A stretch of DNA of 64,000 bases from Ixodes scapularis (Eukaryota; Arthropoda; Arachnida; Ixodida; Ixodidae). The notes under the pieces were generated by a model. The model was not told where the DNA came from and made no database searches. It worked only from the letters and a program-made list of their open reading frames with translations. This document shows positions 45,801-58,679 of the stretch, one piece after another (positions within the stretch are counted from its first letter, which is position 1; every line of letters begins with the position of its first letter). The DNA is taken from assembly GCF_016920785.2 (NCBI RefSeq), contig NW_024609835.1, positions 176,945,109 to 177,009,108 on the forward strand, written 5' to 3'. The translations under genes and the position numbers were made by a program.

Positions 45801-47700
45801 GTATTCACACAATACCTGATTTTATTTTTGTGTACGTGAATTGATATATACACGCAACAAAAAAAAAAAGCAGATATATCGAAACGAAGACGTTTTCGAG
45901 GAAAGCGCGCACTCACTCATATATATTTGTTTGTGTAATTGGTATAATACTACGCCTACCGGACTAGGGTCGTTTTAATGTGTACTGGAACAACAGTATC
46001 ACAGCAAGCTCAAAACGCCGCCAGATGAGACACAAAGAGCCAAGCCGAATTTGTTGCGTATCCAAAAGTAAACAGTTTACGTAACGACACGAGAATCATC
46101 TCCCGTGGGAAAAAAGGTGGCTAGAAACAAATTTCCTTATCATGCGCACGTAAAAGCGTGTCATATGTGTCGTTCGTCCAAACACACACACTCAGGAAGC
46201 AAGCAACGATAAAGCGAGCGACGAGCGGGACGCCGCAGCAAAGCATCCCAAATTTGGCCGAAAGAAATTAAGAGCAGCTGGCAGCGGCGACACGCAAAAT
46301 CTGCCTCTTTCCCGGGGGCGATAGCGGAATCTCGGGACGAGAGCGTAGACAGTGCACAGTCAACGGCACATCATGGCTGCTGGCGCATAAACACGGATAG
46401 TGTACGCGCGCGCGCGCTTCTTTAATGACTTTCCGAAAAAAAAAAAAAAAAAAAAGAGGAATAAAAACTGCTGGAAACATGGAAACGCTTCGGGGTCTAT
46501 TACAACGTATCCCAGGGCGTACGCAAGGAAACTTAGGCGGCAAAAAAAAAGCCCCCATAAAAACGATAGAAATAAAAAAAAAAGGAATCTTAGAATATTA
46601 CAAGCAGAGAAGCAAAGGAGCCCAGTAAGTATATATACGAACCCCAAAAAACAAATGTGGGCCCCCTTGTCGAGGTAATGCAATTTTGTATGGCTTTGGC
46701 AATCTTGGCGTTTATGCTTGTCTCGTGTTTGTTCGAGTGTGTGAGAGAGCGAGAGAGAGAGAGTGTGTGCGCGTGTGTGTGTTCGTCGAAGCGTGCATCC
46801 GTTTTTATAGTGTGTGCGAAGGTTAGAACGGGGGGGGGTGGAGGGGGCGCATGAGCGCGCGAGTGCGTTCGTGTGCTCGTGTTTGGTGTACATATACCTA
46901 GAATTGTGCGGTGTACACGTGTCAGAGTTCGTGCTTGCGTGGTGTGCTACGCTATATATGTGTTTGCATAAATGCGCGTATACGTGCGCGTGTGCGTCCG
47001 TGCGAACGTGTTTCTGCGAGATGAGTGTATTGAGGAGAAAAAAAAAATCGGCCACGGAAGCGAGAAATTTTGTTGAGAAGTTAACCAAACAAAATCAGAA
47101 GATAGAAAAAAAAAATCTTCCCGGTATTTCTTTGGTGCGCGTGTGGCACATTGAGTGTGTATATGTGTGGACGTTGCATCACGAGCCTCGTGTGTGAGAA
47201 GCGTCAACAAAGGGGCTGTTTACAAACAAGAATGCTAGCTTTTTTCTTCGTTTTTTCTATAGATTCCTGGGCATACATGTCCGAAGCACGACAGTGTTAT
47301 CTAACAAAAAACAAACGGCTATCGTTTTTTTTTTTTTCGTTTTTTTTTTTTATTTGGAAGTTCTTGTTAAGGTTACTAAATTGTAAGAAATCTGCACCGT
47401 CTAATTTTGCGCAAGGCACTTGAGGAACGAATCACTGCAATCTAAGGACGTTCGGCCAACAACGAGGCTGAAAAACCGGAATATGACAGATTGCTAGGCA
47501 ATTGTGTTGCATACGTAAAACTTCCTAGCATCACAAAGGCTCCGCGATATTCTGAGTTGCCAGACGCCTACGTTCACGGCGCTCTTCATCAGAGATAGCT
47601 TAAGGCGTACCGCGCGTACACTTGACAGTTCCTGGAATGTAGGGACACTACCGCTAATCGGGCTGACAGACCTGGCGATCTTCCAGAGCCTTCCATACTC
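45801..47700. other. Low-complexity region, no gene recognised
   Basis: Contains an A run (46436-46455), GA and GT microsatellites (46739-46790), a long alternating GTGCGYG-type stretch (46850-47010) and a T run (47325-47352). The 242-codon minus frame (46360-47088) mirrors this simple sequence and is not taken as a gene. Confidence 0.55.
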
Positions 47701-47724
47701 TCAAGTTTCTGTCCCTCAGTGCGC

Positions 47725-47960
47725 CGCCTCGGTGGCTCCGAGGCGAGAGCGCCGGTCTACGGATCCCCAGGTGGCGGGTTCGAATCCCGACCGAGGTGCC
47801 CGCAGTATGACGGAGGCTTATTGAGGAGAAGGCGCCGTGTAACCGAGCTTTCGGTTGCACGTCAAAAGATCCCCAGGTGGTCGAAATTAATCCTCAGTCC
47901 TCCGCTGGGGCGTGCCAGATGCCCGTCGTAGGTTTGGCGCGTAAAACCCCCAAATTTGAC
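47725..47960 (+). mobile_element. tRNA-derived SINE with perfect 13-bp TSD
   Basis: The tRNA-like head (GCCTCGGTGGCTCCGAGGCG) has a consensus box B GGTTCGAATCC at 47777-47787. The body contains a run caggtggtcgaaattaatcc and a ggcgcgtaaaaccccc end, familiar from tick tRNA-SINEs with the reading caggtggtcaaaattaatcc. The flanks TCCCTCAGTGCGC (47712-47724, 47961-47973) are identical, giving exact boundaries. 236 bp. Confidence 0.9.
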
Positions 47961-47973
47961 TCCCTCAGTGCGC

Positions 47974-50640
47974 ACAGGTTGTCGAGAATCTTCCTGGCCT
48001 ACCCCTCTGGTCACATGACATCCCCGTTAACCAAACAGCGTCGAGCACCTCACTCCTTCTCTCCCACCCGCCGTAAATATGGCTGTAAAAGTTCTTTCTT
48101 CGTTGTAAATCCGTTTTATAATATTTTTTTCATTTAGGCTGCTTAAAAAAAATTTTTTCCTTTGCACAGAAAACGGGCTGTGCTGCGACACGGAGCACGA
48201 CGTAAACCAACACCACCTAGATAAGCAGAAGGTCCCCGCACCGCCATCACAGTCAGATCGATCGAGGCCTGAGATTGGGCACGAGTGCTGTATCAGTGTT
48301 CGGCCGGGGCTCGCGCGCAATCGGCGCGTCGAAGGTCGAATTCGGGCCCAATAGCCGAGTTAGCGCCGTCCAACTGTGATGACGTTTTATGGAGGGAGAG
48401 AAGGCGATGCGGAGGCTTTGATTATTCCAGGTAGTGTTGCGTAGACACGCGAAACGCTGTGCCAAGTGTCACATCGAAGACTGTTTTTCCTATCTCATGC
48501 AAAACACAGTCCGCAGACACTGTATAATAAGTTCCAGGCTTCCTTTCCTTTCAACACTTCTCTCTCTCTCTCTGTATAAGTGCTTTTCCCTCGCACGACG
48601 CTCCTTTCTGCAGACGTGTTCTAAGCCTATACGTATGTTCGAAGCGAGCATGCTTCGAACACGTCATCATCGTGTCTGCAGCATGTCTTGGGTACAAAGT
48701 ATGAGGAGTCTGGCCGCGGCTTCGCACACTCGGCCACAGCCCCGGGGCGAGGAACACGAGGCGTCTCGGTGGGCTCCTAGAGTCCTAGTCAGTGTCGCTG
48801 GTGACCAAAAGGGCGGACTTTGGGAAGGCCATGCCACCGAACGATTGGACGAGAGCGCTGCGTCAAAGTTCCGCAGGGCACTGGGAGACTCAAGCTCGAA
48901 AGCTCGAGATCGGGTAAAATGATTGCGGCCGCGGGCCGTATCAGAGTTCAGGAAATTTCGGCTAAGATGGCGCCACCGTCGAACCAAACTTGATCGCTCA
49001 GACGGTGTAGAGCCCCTTTGTATATACGGGCGCGTTTGTACTACTAACGTTTATTCGTTTGTTTCGCTTTGGAACTCGCTGGCTGCACTCCGTGCCACGA
49101 AGGACGTCTTTACTGAGAGACAGACGTGCATCGGGGCAACTTACTTCAGGATACTCTCCCACGTTCTAAGCACCAAAGTAAAGCTGTGGCTATTTCTTCG
49201 CCAACGATGAGTTCAGACCACGGTGGAAGAAATACATTTAGGTGATGACTCTCTGTCGGACGCGGCGACCACATTATGTCCGGCGCACCGAGCGCGCTTC
49301 ACTCACACGGGGACAGATGGCGCCCAAGTATAGATGGGCTTGTGAAGGCTTGTATAGAGGGCTTGTGAAGGAATTTAAGCATTCTTTATTCGGTCCCTGC
49401 GTACTGTGTGGTGAAATTATAGATTTATGTTGGCGTATTGGCACTGATTGCCTTTTCCCCGTGCGGTTGCTGTTTTTTTTTAAATGAGAACATTCCAATG
49501 ATGACTCAACGGGACAAAAATACTCGTATAAATGCAAAACTTCCTGACTAAATCTACTGGGCTTTCAATAATTTATATTAATTTAAAATAATTCCGTTGA
49601 ACAGCTGGGTCGTGCTTGCATGTTTTGTCCGACAGCATGTTTGGTAACAGTTCCGTAAATTGTTTACACACATTGCGTGGCTTCATAGGAGGTCGGGGGA
49701 TTTTTTCAACCATGCTCCTGCTTTCTTATTGAAAAAAAAATAAATTCTAATAATGTTACATAGTGGGGCCTAAATAATTCTTTACATGCGCAGAAAAATA
49801 TTAGCATTAAAATTGGTTTATACATGCGATGTCAACTGGTACTGTGGTACATACAAACCATGTGTGCAGATATATTTTTTATTTATAATGACATAGTGAG
49901 TGGAATGATGACACAGCGACTGAAAGTCAAACAGTAGTAGCAATTATATGGAATAAATCAATTTTCATCTATGCCTGCACAGTATTGGGTCACCCCGTCT
50001 TACAGGTCTTACAAGGTATTACGGTAACGTGTAAGGAAGTTCGGACAGCCAGTGAAAATGCTAGGAACAGCGTCTACAGATAGCGCAGGGTTCTTTGCAG
50101 CCTAGAGGAGAACTCACCCAGCGATCTCCGCATGATACCATTTCGATATCAGTTCGTCGGGGAAATGCATGGCATAAACATGATCCCTAGGTAGTAACTT
50201 GCGATCGGCCCTTAAGATTGCACGACGCCACTTCTCCAGGCGAACGTCATTCGATGGAGCTTTAAACAAGGACACTCGCTCTCCACAGTTCAGGTGCCCC
50301 GAGTTGCACTTGGGAACCGAAGCACGTCTTTCCCAACCTTATAGCATAACTTCTTACCTGTGATTGACAGAGCACCAAAGCAAAACACGAGGCCAGCCAC
50401 CGGCCGCACGCTACCACCACACCACCACACCGCGAAAAAGGCGAGCACGCTGCGCCGCCGACGCCGTGGCCGCCGAGGAGGGACCCCATACCGCAGCGCC
50501 CTCCGCGTCGGCGCGAAACGAACTACTCCTGGTTCGAGGCTAGCTCCGAACACGATTAGGTCGCTCGCTTCCCGCGGGAAGGGCGGCTAGAGTCATCGAC
50601 TAAATGTATTTCTTCCAACGTGGTTCAGACATACACGTTG
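47974..50640. other. No gene recognised
   Basis: Frames of 162 and 106 codons (48434-48922 plus, 48667-48987 minus) overlap on opposite strands without a domain. The phrase cttccttt.ctttt/caacacttctctct.tctct at 48537-48575 recurs at 7552-7585, marking another dispersed repeat. 49560-50000 is AT-rich. 50400-50590 is GC-rich. Confidence 0.4.
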
Positions 50641-50648
50641 GTTGCTGC

Positions 50649-52015
50649 CAGTGTTGTACGGAACGGCGTTCCAAGGAACGACGTTCCTGGAACGCATTCC
50701 TTTTAGGAGGAACGAAGGAACGCCGCCGTTCCATTTTCCGTCAGTGGAACTGGAACGGGAACTCATTACATTTTTGCGGGAACGGAAAAAAGAACAGCGT
50801 TCCCTTTTTTTTTTTGTCCAGTAGGGTATTTTTTATTTTATTCCTAAGAGAGAAATTTTAAAAAGTATGAAAACAATATAATTACTAAGAGCAGGGTCTT
50901 TTTAACTTTTTTGTTACTTATCTTAAGGTCTATGTTGTTGGGTTTTCGCTTTGTAACAGTTGGGCGCAGGAGAGCTAGTGGACACTGCTTCTTTTTTTTT
51001 TTTTTTCGGCGCCCGAGACTGCGGTACAAAAAGCAAAACTTTTAGTCGAAGGGAAAGTCATAAAAAGAAGGACGTCTCAAACTCAGCTATTTTCTTTGAG
51101 TACACAAATCCTCATTCACCTAGTAATCTAAGGCCGACTACAGCCATCACTGAACTTCCACTAAGGGACCTATAGTTACAACAAAAGAACATGTTACCAG
51201 ACATAGAACGCACTCTTGTAACCCGAACATTGGTCACTTAAAAGATACACAAAAACTTACCTTTATTCTCTCTCCCCTAGTTTACCACCTTCTAATTGAA
51301 ACAACGAATTTAACCTTCAAAAAGAAAGACGTGTAGTTTTCACGATTGACTTTCTAAAAGTCCTACCATCTTCTTCACTTGCTCGTCTTGAGGAAAACAA
51401 CATCGAGAAGCAACTGTTGTTTAGTTCGAACACGGGACTTTGTTAGATTGAAACGTGTGAGGTTGTTGTAAAACGATCGTGCAATGTGGGGTAGCAGTAC
51501 ATTTGGTTCGTCTGAATCGCCCCGCACAAACGTGAATATGGTTAAAAGGTAAGATTTTTAAAGGGGAATATATCGAGAAATGAAACCTTTTTTCTGCTTG
51601 TTTTCTTCTCTTGGGGCCCTAATCTGGACACTTGGCGAAACAGTCTGCGAAAAATCCGGCGGCCGTGATTGGCCGACGCCACGCTTGACCTTGGCGGCGG
51701 CCAATCATAGTCGCCTAATTTCTCGACGACGTTTTCACCAAGTGTCCAGATTAGGTTTTCTAGTGTCCTTCCATCGCGGCATTCACATTTGTATGTTGCC
51801 ATTTAGTGGGATAAAAACATAACTTTGTTTGACTTAATTGCATATAATAATCAGCAAAATAAAAATGTAACGCGTATGTAACGATGCGTTCCATTTTTCT
51901 AACTGTAACGGGAACGAGTTACTTTTCCACTGATGAAACTTGTAACGGGAACGCGTTCCAAAAAGCAAAAGGAACGAGGTTTCGTTCCTTTTTTTGAGGA
52001 ACGTGTAGAACACTG
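50649..52015. mobile_element. hAT element copy B (opposite orientation to copy A)
   Basis: Starts CAGTGTTGTACGGAACGG and ends GTGTAGAACACTG. The flanking octamers GTTGCTGC (50641-50648) and GTTGGTGC (52016-52023) agree in 7 of 8. As reverse complement it follows copy A (26865-31916) through the GGAACG-rich ends and the shared interior taaatggcaacata. At 51928-51931 it carries the unbroken site where LTR element 1 inserted in copy A. It contains a MITE at 51618-51755. No transposase. Confidence 0.85.
51618..51755. mobile_element. 138-bp MITE inside hAT copy B
   Basis: Ends CCTAATCTGGACACTTGG and the exact complement at the right. It is absent at the corresponding place in copy A (near 30868), so it is a copy-specific insertion. 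Superfamily not determined. Confidence 0.75.
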
Positions 52016-52023
52016 GTTGGTGC

Positions 52024-53407
52024 GTTCATTCAAAACACAATTGCAGCTCACGTGAGTCACCGGCCACCAGCGTAACTGTGCAGAATACACTACGTGGCAA
52101 CCAATACAAAGCGGTATGCCACGACAATCAAGCACGAGCAAAGATGCCCGTCTGTATTAAGCCTTGAGTCGGCATTGCTTTGTTTCTCAATAAACGAAGC
52201 CAATGTATGTACATTTATTTTCTACTTTTAAGTACATTTTTACGAGTGAAACTAAGCAGACAGTGAAATAAATTTCTAGATTTTAGTAAATAGTTGCCTC
52301 AACAAAACACGATCGGTATTAACGGCACGAAGGACGCGGACGAAGAAAATACACAAATTCACTGCAGTGTTCTGTCGCGTTTGTGTCTTTTCCTTGACGG
52401 CGTTTTTTGAACTGTCTATCCTCATAAGCATTTGCCTCGATGCATATTAAAATTTATATGATCCAGAACAAGAGTGTGCTCTTGTTTGAGCGACTTTACT
52501 TTTGCAGGAAAAAAATTTTATTAACCCGAGTCGACTTTCTATCACGAAGTTAAATGTGCCTGCTGTCGGAACGGCCCAACAAGGCTAACGGACTGGACTC
52601 GACCATTGTATGAGTCCAATCGGTGACAAACGTGCGAACCAAGATTACTACAGAGCAAAGTCAGCTGACTTTGATCTGTAGTTAGCAAGCTTAATCTGTA
52701 GTAAGGAAGTCCTTGTCAATACACCCTTTCCGGAATTCAGTGCATCTGGTGACTCAAATGGCAGTTTATCTTTTACTATACTAATGGCGGCAATGAGCCT
52801 GTGGTCTGCAGTATTTAATGGGGCACTGTCACTTAAAGGTCAACGGTAAACGAGAATGTTCACTTCACTACAATTATTTTTCAATCTCTTTTAGTATCGA
52901 TGGCGAAACAAATGCAGCCAGTCGGAACGAAGCGCCAACCCACATATACGCATTGATAGAGTCCTATACATCAAGAGGCTTTGAAGCCGATTGAGTGCTA
53001 CTGACAGATTGACTGGGACTGAGTTAGAAATGAACGCTTACGCAACTCTTGCTTCCAATTCCTGCTTCACGTCGCGCTAACACCTAGAATGTATAGGCCT
53101 CGAATCATCTGCTCAGGAGTATCTTCAACTTCTTCCTTCATCAGTAAACAGAAGGCCGCCATTAGTATAGCACATATGCCGTTTTCAGGTGATGATGATA
53201 GTGATCAAAGTGGCCAGACTGAATTCCGGAAAGGGTCTATTAGTTCACAAGAACTTCCTTGGACGCTTTCACTTTTTCGTGGTGCGTTCGTTCTTTGGTG
53301 CTCGCTACGCTTTCAGCCCGCCCTATGGACAGAAGCAGCGGAACCGGTTGAACATTGGATGCTCATTGACTGCGGTGGAAAGTGATGCTATTGATGATCT
53401 TTATCTT
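52024..53407. other. No gene recognised
   Basis: Moderately AT-rich. A frame of 98 codons (53089-53385) is the longest and has no recognisable domain. An imperfect inverted pair around gactttgctctgtagt/actacagatcaaagtc lies near 52650-52690. Confidence 0.4.
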
Positions 53408-55011
53408 CCCTACTGAAAAAAACCATTTGGCGCCCATATGAAAATAAACGGGTCCATACCGGTAACCGTTTAACCATACTGGTCACCAGTTTGTCAAAGG
53501 GGTCGCCCGTATGGCTCGAAGGGGTCCCCCGTATGAGCCATAACGGTCACCTATTTGGCAAACGGGTCGCTCGTCTGGGCAAATGGGCGACTCGTTTGGG
53601 CAAAGTTGTCGCACGTTTGCTCAAACCGGCGACCATGTTGCAAACTGCACCGGTTTAATCAAACGGCTCTCCGGAGCCCGTTTGATATTGAACGTACAGA
53701 TCGGCGGCTTGGGCACGCCTAGCGTTTCAGCCGTGGCAGCCAATGTTTTCCGGAAGGCTGGGAGCGCCGGTTCATCGATTTCAGATCGTCCGCGTAATGC
53801 AAGTAATTCCATTTATATTTCAATTGCGCTGATTTTCGATTATACTGCAACTAAAACTAACACCTTTTTTTTTGTTTTACGTAAACGCGCGACGTTGGTG
53901 AGCCGATATTTTTGACAGACCTTTAATACTTTGTCCATCTTTGTTGCCTCAATTTACTTATTCAGCTCGAATCTCTCTCGCAGAAGACGCGACCGCGTGA
54001 AAGAATGTACGTCTAGACTCCGTTTCACTTTAATTCAAGACGCAGCGAAGGTAGCACGCGTACACGCATCTGCAAGAACATCGAGCATTGCGAGAGCACG
54101 CCCGCCGTTGCAGCACTCAAACTACGAACTTGCGCTGAGTACTGTCTTCGCTCGGGCGCAAGCCGAGCTTCTGGCCGCCCCGCCGCCATTTCCGAAGTTC
54201 GAGCGCGCGCGCGCGCGCGCGCGTTTGCTCTTCGGGACTACAAAAACGCATCTCCCTGGAATGCCTGGGGAGAGGGAGAGGGGCTGTCCCGGTGGTCCCA
54301 GCGTCTTGACCTCGGCCCCTCCCTCCTCTCTTGTCACCCCTGTCACGTGACCCACAGCAGCGCGCGAGCTACACGCTGATAAGCATCGAGATCCGGAAGG
54401 GCGCGCCTTGCAGCCGCTTTTTTCTTTGTCTGCTTGTTGTCAGTTGCTGCTCGAAGTTCGCTCGTCCTACCTGCTTCAATCTGTCGCCTAACCCTGCGGT
54501 CTTATTGGGATGTCTCTCGACAACGTATTGGATGTGCACCAAAGCTATCAGTGTTCGAAAAGACCCACGTGTATGTCGGCAACGAGCTATTCTTCAAAGA
54601 AGTCGCAAATTCTCGCGGTTTGGTTGGGTTCGGCAAATGACAGCTTGTGCGTCGCATCGTGTTGAAACTTCCAAGGAGCCGTTCCCTCTCGTTTGTGTTT
54701 GTGTGGTTGTCCTGCTTTGACCGTGTCGACAAATATCACGGATTACATCTTTCAAGTCCGCTATTGTTATGGTAAGTGCACTGCAACCTACGTGTTGGCA
54801 ACGATTGACCGTTCTTCTACGCGTACTCTTCTAGATTATCTAAAGAATTATGCAGCGCCTATTCGCGCGGCAGCCAGGAGAATAATTTCCCCGAAAGTCT
54901 ACCTGTATAGTGTTCACAGATCGCTTGCACGTTTGTGCTTGTCTACAGAAGAGGTAATAAACTTCCAGGAGAATTGAAAACAATCTTTTGTGTCGGTTTT
55001 CCTGTCCACTT

Positions 55012-55631
55012 TGTGGGGACCCTCTCCCTGGCTCCTCCGCTCTCCGTGACCTTGCCGGTCCCCGCCGCCGTATTGTCGGGCGCTCCTTCGTTCCCTGTGA
55101 CCTTCCCGTTTACCGTCGCCGTCCTGTCGGGAGGGACGGAGCAACCGCCCCCTCACCCAGCGCTGACGTCGGAGGATCGGCTCGCAGCAAGGTTCCCGAT
55201 TGGACGGTCGGCGGGACAAGGACTTGGGAAGGTCTTAAGAAGGGCAACGGAGACAAAGGAAGGTGTCTTTGGCTTGGGCTTGGGCTGCCGACTTCACAAG
55301 GGACCGGTCATGGAGGCGAGCTCGGACGGCGCCGGACGCTGGCGCAGGGAGTGCGGGCACTACGTCGAGCGGCGGACTCGACAAACGGACCGGACAGCGA
55401 CCCTGGACGACGACGTCCCCATGACGCGGTGTGGACGACCACCGCTGGGACTCAGAGAAGCTGCTGTGGCAGCGGACTCTCCCCCGGCCTCGCTGATGAC
55501 CGTCCCCCGATCCCGAAACCCCCCAAGGCAATGAGTGAGTGAATAAACCCTTTTGCCGAGAGCGGAGTATTGCAGTGTCATATTCATCCGGGGACAGGGT
55601 TTGAGGGAATCGGAGCTAGAAGATGCCCGCA
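55012..55631 (+). repeat. 5' LTR of element 2
   Basis: 620 bp, GC-rich in its upstream part, with AATAAA at 55542-55547, about 85 bases before the LTR end (R region). No differences seen against 58680-59299 in compared stretches. Open frames across it (up to 199 codons) are repeated exactly in the partner LTR and are not evidence of a gene. Confidence 0.9.
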
Positions 55632-55636
55632 TAAAC

Positions 55637-55655
55637 TGGCGCCCAACGTGGGGCC
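55637..55655 (+). promoter_or_regulatory. Primer binding site of LTR element 2 (tRNA-Lys)
   Basis: TGGCGCCCAACGTGGGGCC starts five bases after the LTR. It is complementary to the 3' end of an arthropod tRNA-Lys (CTT), including the CCA. The sequence right after it can form a small stem (CCTGAT...ATCAGG). Confidence 0.9.
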
Positions 55656-58600
55656 TGATTCTTGATCAGGCAGGCATTCCGATTCCCAACCTGTTTCCGG
55701 TTGAATTGGGGCACTGTCTCGCGCTCTTTTTGGGGGTCATCTTTGTCGCGGGAGCGCCGCACGAAGTTTCGTTGCGGGAGCACCGCACGGAGGTCCTGAC
55801 ATTATCGCCTGTCTGACTAGGAGGCGCGGATTTTGACCGCTGTTTTAAGGGATTAACCCTTTTCCCCAGCCTGTCAGTAATTCGCCTATCCCCCGTTACG
55901 AGAAGCGCTTTAAGTGTTTGCTGTCCAGCGCACCGTTGGATGCTGGCAGGTTGATCCTGCTACGCAAGAGCGCTGTGTGCGTCGAAATTACCGCACCCCT
56001 CGAGGCCTGTAGCGTCGGGCGTCCCCCCACCTACGCCTCCGGCCGTCCGCGTCCGCTGGGAAAGATGCCGGCTCACGCCTCGGGGGATGTGACGCGCCTA
56101 ACCGCCTTTGTTCGCGTATCGATGTAATGGTTTGTAACGCTTGTTACGGATCGGACGCGTTAAAGAGGCATCGCTCTGGGTGGACAACGCTCCCATTGCG
56201 GATGGCGGTTGCATGGACTGTGTTTGGAAATTATTCCCGCATTGCATTTTGTCCGGGAGGAGACTAGCGTCTCGGTTTGATCGCATGCTAGCTCCCAGTT
56301 GGCCTTGCTTGAGCTGTCAGCGCGGTTTTGAGCTTCGTTAGTTGACAGCATCTCAAGGTACGGATGCGCTCTTGTGCTTCCGGCCAAGATCGCTTTGAAC
56401 GAGTACCTTGTGGCCAGAGGCTACATTTAGGGGCTGAGCCCACTAAATTGTGCCGGATACGCGATGTCTGGTGCGTAGACATCGAAATCCCGAAAGCCAC
56501 AGAGTTTCCGTGTTCACTTATCAGTGGCTGTGCGTGTGTAATGCTCCGTGGAGTCCAGTATGACGCGATGGGCATGACCCGTGCGTATCTGGTTGTAGAG
56601 TCGTGAGGTTGATCCCGTTTGATTGTGCGCACAGTTGGTTCCGGATCCTCACACCGCCATATCGATGGTTGAGCCTCGAGGCGGGAGTTACTCTTTAATT
56701 TCGTTTTCTCCGTTTCCGGAGGAGCGGCGGCAAGCGCGCGCTTTGCGCTGCCGCCGGATACGGTTCTCAGCCGTGCTTTGGTTCGCGTTGGGACGCAAGG
56801 GCTTAGAGAGCGTAATTGGTAGTGCAGAGACCTGGATTAAGTGAAATTATAAATTTAGGGAAGAAAAGACAGCTAGGTGAGGAAAGAGCTGGGCTCGTGC
56901 AGTCAAAACCTGCACGAGGGGAGTGGCGGTCTTGCGAGGATGTGACGAGTTGTTCATAGTTTTATCCTGTACAGATGCGCGGTTGGCCCGGGAAAACGTA
57001 CGGTTCACGTCGGCGGGTACGTGCCCGGGAAGCCTAGAAATTATGGCAGCGGCATGGCCGTCGGCGGCCTATAACTGTTGTGCGTTGGGTCAGCCCGTCG
57101 CTGTACTAACTGCAGCCTTCGCATGAATGGGTAGCGGGTGTTGGAATGCGGCGGTAAATGCTGTAGACACTTCGACGCTGCGGAAACTGTTTATGCAGAG
57201 CAAATATAGTTTATTAGCTCGTCCATTTCCAAGACCGGCCGGTTAGATTATTTGGCATTTTGGTATCGCGCTCGTTGCGCGGAAGTTGAGAGGTGCGCGT
57301 GTGGGATACTTACATTGTTCGAACCCTGCCTGTCTCTACAGTCGCAGGAAGACTTTTCAGTCATGCGGCGTGTTGACTTGGCTGGGGGCGAGCTTTTTGC
57401 GTAACCTACTGCGTTTGTATGTGGACACGTTGCTCGATTCGAGAACGTCGAAGAGTCGCGAGACGCGTTGACGGCGTACCTTTATTGCTCGATCCCGGCC
57501 GGCCTTGACATCAGCTGGAAGACTTTTTAGTTATGCGGTGTCGGGTTTGGCCGGCGGAGAACTCTAACGTGCGTCGATGCGCTTGTCGCGATTGTCGAGC
57601 CCGTGCGGGGTTCGGTGCGGACCGCCGTTACGCGCTCGTCGCTCCTGTTGGGTGGTCACCTCCGAGCGGTGAAGCGGTAACGTCTGGTACATGCCCAGAC
57701 GTTACGGACATAGCCGTGTAAATAGGCTGTCCAATGAGATCTGCTGTTCGCACGATCCAGGTACTGTTCCCTTTGTACTGGTGTAAGTAACCGGTACCAC
57801 GGAACAACGGCCTCTCAGTAAGGTGATTACCCCTTCTGATGAAGGCGTGCTGCGTAGCTTGGCTGTAGCGTGTTTGTAGCTCGGGTAGCGTGAACGCCGA
57901 GTGCATGAGTGCCCGTCATGGGTTGTTGGCAGCGTGTTCCTTCCGAGTCGAACCTCGCGAACGGGACTGGATTTGTGACCGTTTCTGTTTTACGGAAGGT
58001 TATTCTTAGTTTTTGAGGTTTTGTGTTCTTCGCGAGCGTGTTGGAGATTAATATTCTTGTCAGAGGTGTGCGGTTCTGACGCTCTGGTAGATTGCTTACT
58101 GTTTTAAAAGAATGCGGTTGAGTTTGATAGGAGCAAATGTTGTATAGTGGGCGTATGTACGATTTGAGCATACAATGAGTGCTCACGCTTTTTAGTTCAG
58201 GAATAGATTTCCTCTTATGTACCTCTTGAACGTGTAGCTTGACGTTCTTGATGATTGCCTGCCTGTTGGTGTTGAAATGAAGAGTTTTGTTTTTATTTCG
58301 TGGCATGTCCAACGATCGAAAGATTTTGGTTTCGTCGCGCTGTCTGATATAGCGTGCCGGTATTCGTTTTTGCGCGATTCGCTGTCTGCTACATTAGGGA
58401 CGGAAGCGAACTTTAAGAGCCGGCGTGTTGTGTGTGCCTGAGTGCCCGTCCGTGTTGTGAGCTGTGGTGCTCCGGACCAGTTCGTGGACCGTGCTCCATC
58501 GGTCACGAGCTTCCCAGTGAATCAACGTTCACCGCTGACCTGCCTGGTTTGATGCCATCATCATCATCGAGGGTGCTCGTCGTCATCGGCGACACTCAGC

Positions 58601-58666
58601 TGAACGAGCTCCCTGCCAAGGGTCCTGGGGACCACGCAACCTCAAGCCCCCCGGGGTCCGAGCCTT
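55656..58666 (+). other. Internal region of LTR element 2, no gag or pol
   Basis: Three kilobases with only short or composition-driven frames (longest internal 161 codons, minus, 57827-58312). No zinc knuckle, DTG, LPQG, YxDD or integrase HHCC pattern found by eye. The absence of coding sequence with intact cis signals defines a LARD-like element. Confidence 0.7.
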
Positions 58667-58679
58667 GAGGGAGGGGAGG
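58667..58679 (+). promoter_or_regulatory. Polypurine tract of LTR element 2
   Basis: GAGGGAGGGGAGG lies directly before the 3' LTR, pure purine, at the expected place for plus-strand priming. Confidence 0.85.

Noticed and set aside
46360..47088. 242-codon minus frame as a gene
   Set aside because: The translation is low-complexity (histidine/threonine and leucine/phenylalanine runs) from simple repeats and homopolymers.
54935..55542. 199- and 184-codon frames as genes
   Set aside because: They lie almost wholly in the 5' LTR and recur exactly in the 3' LTR at 58665-59210.
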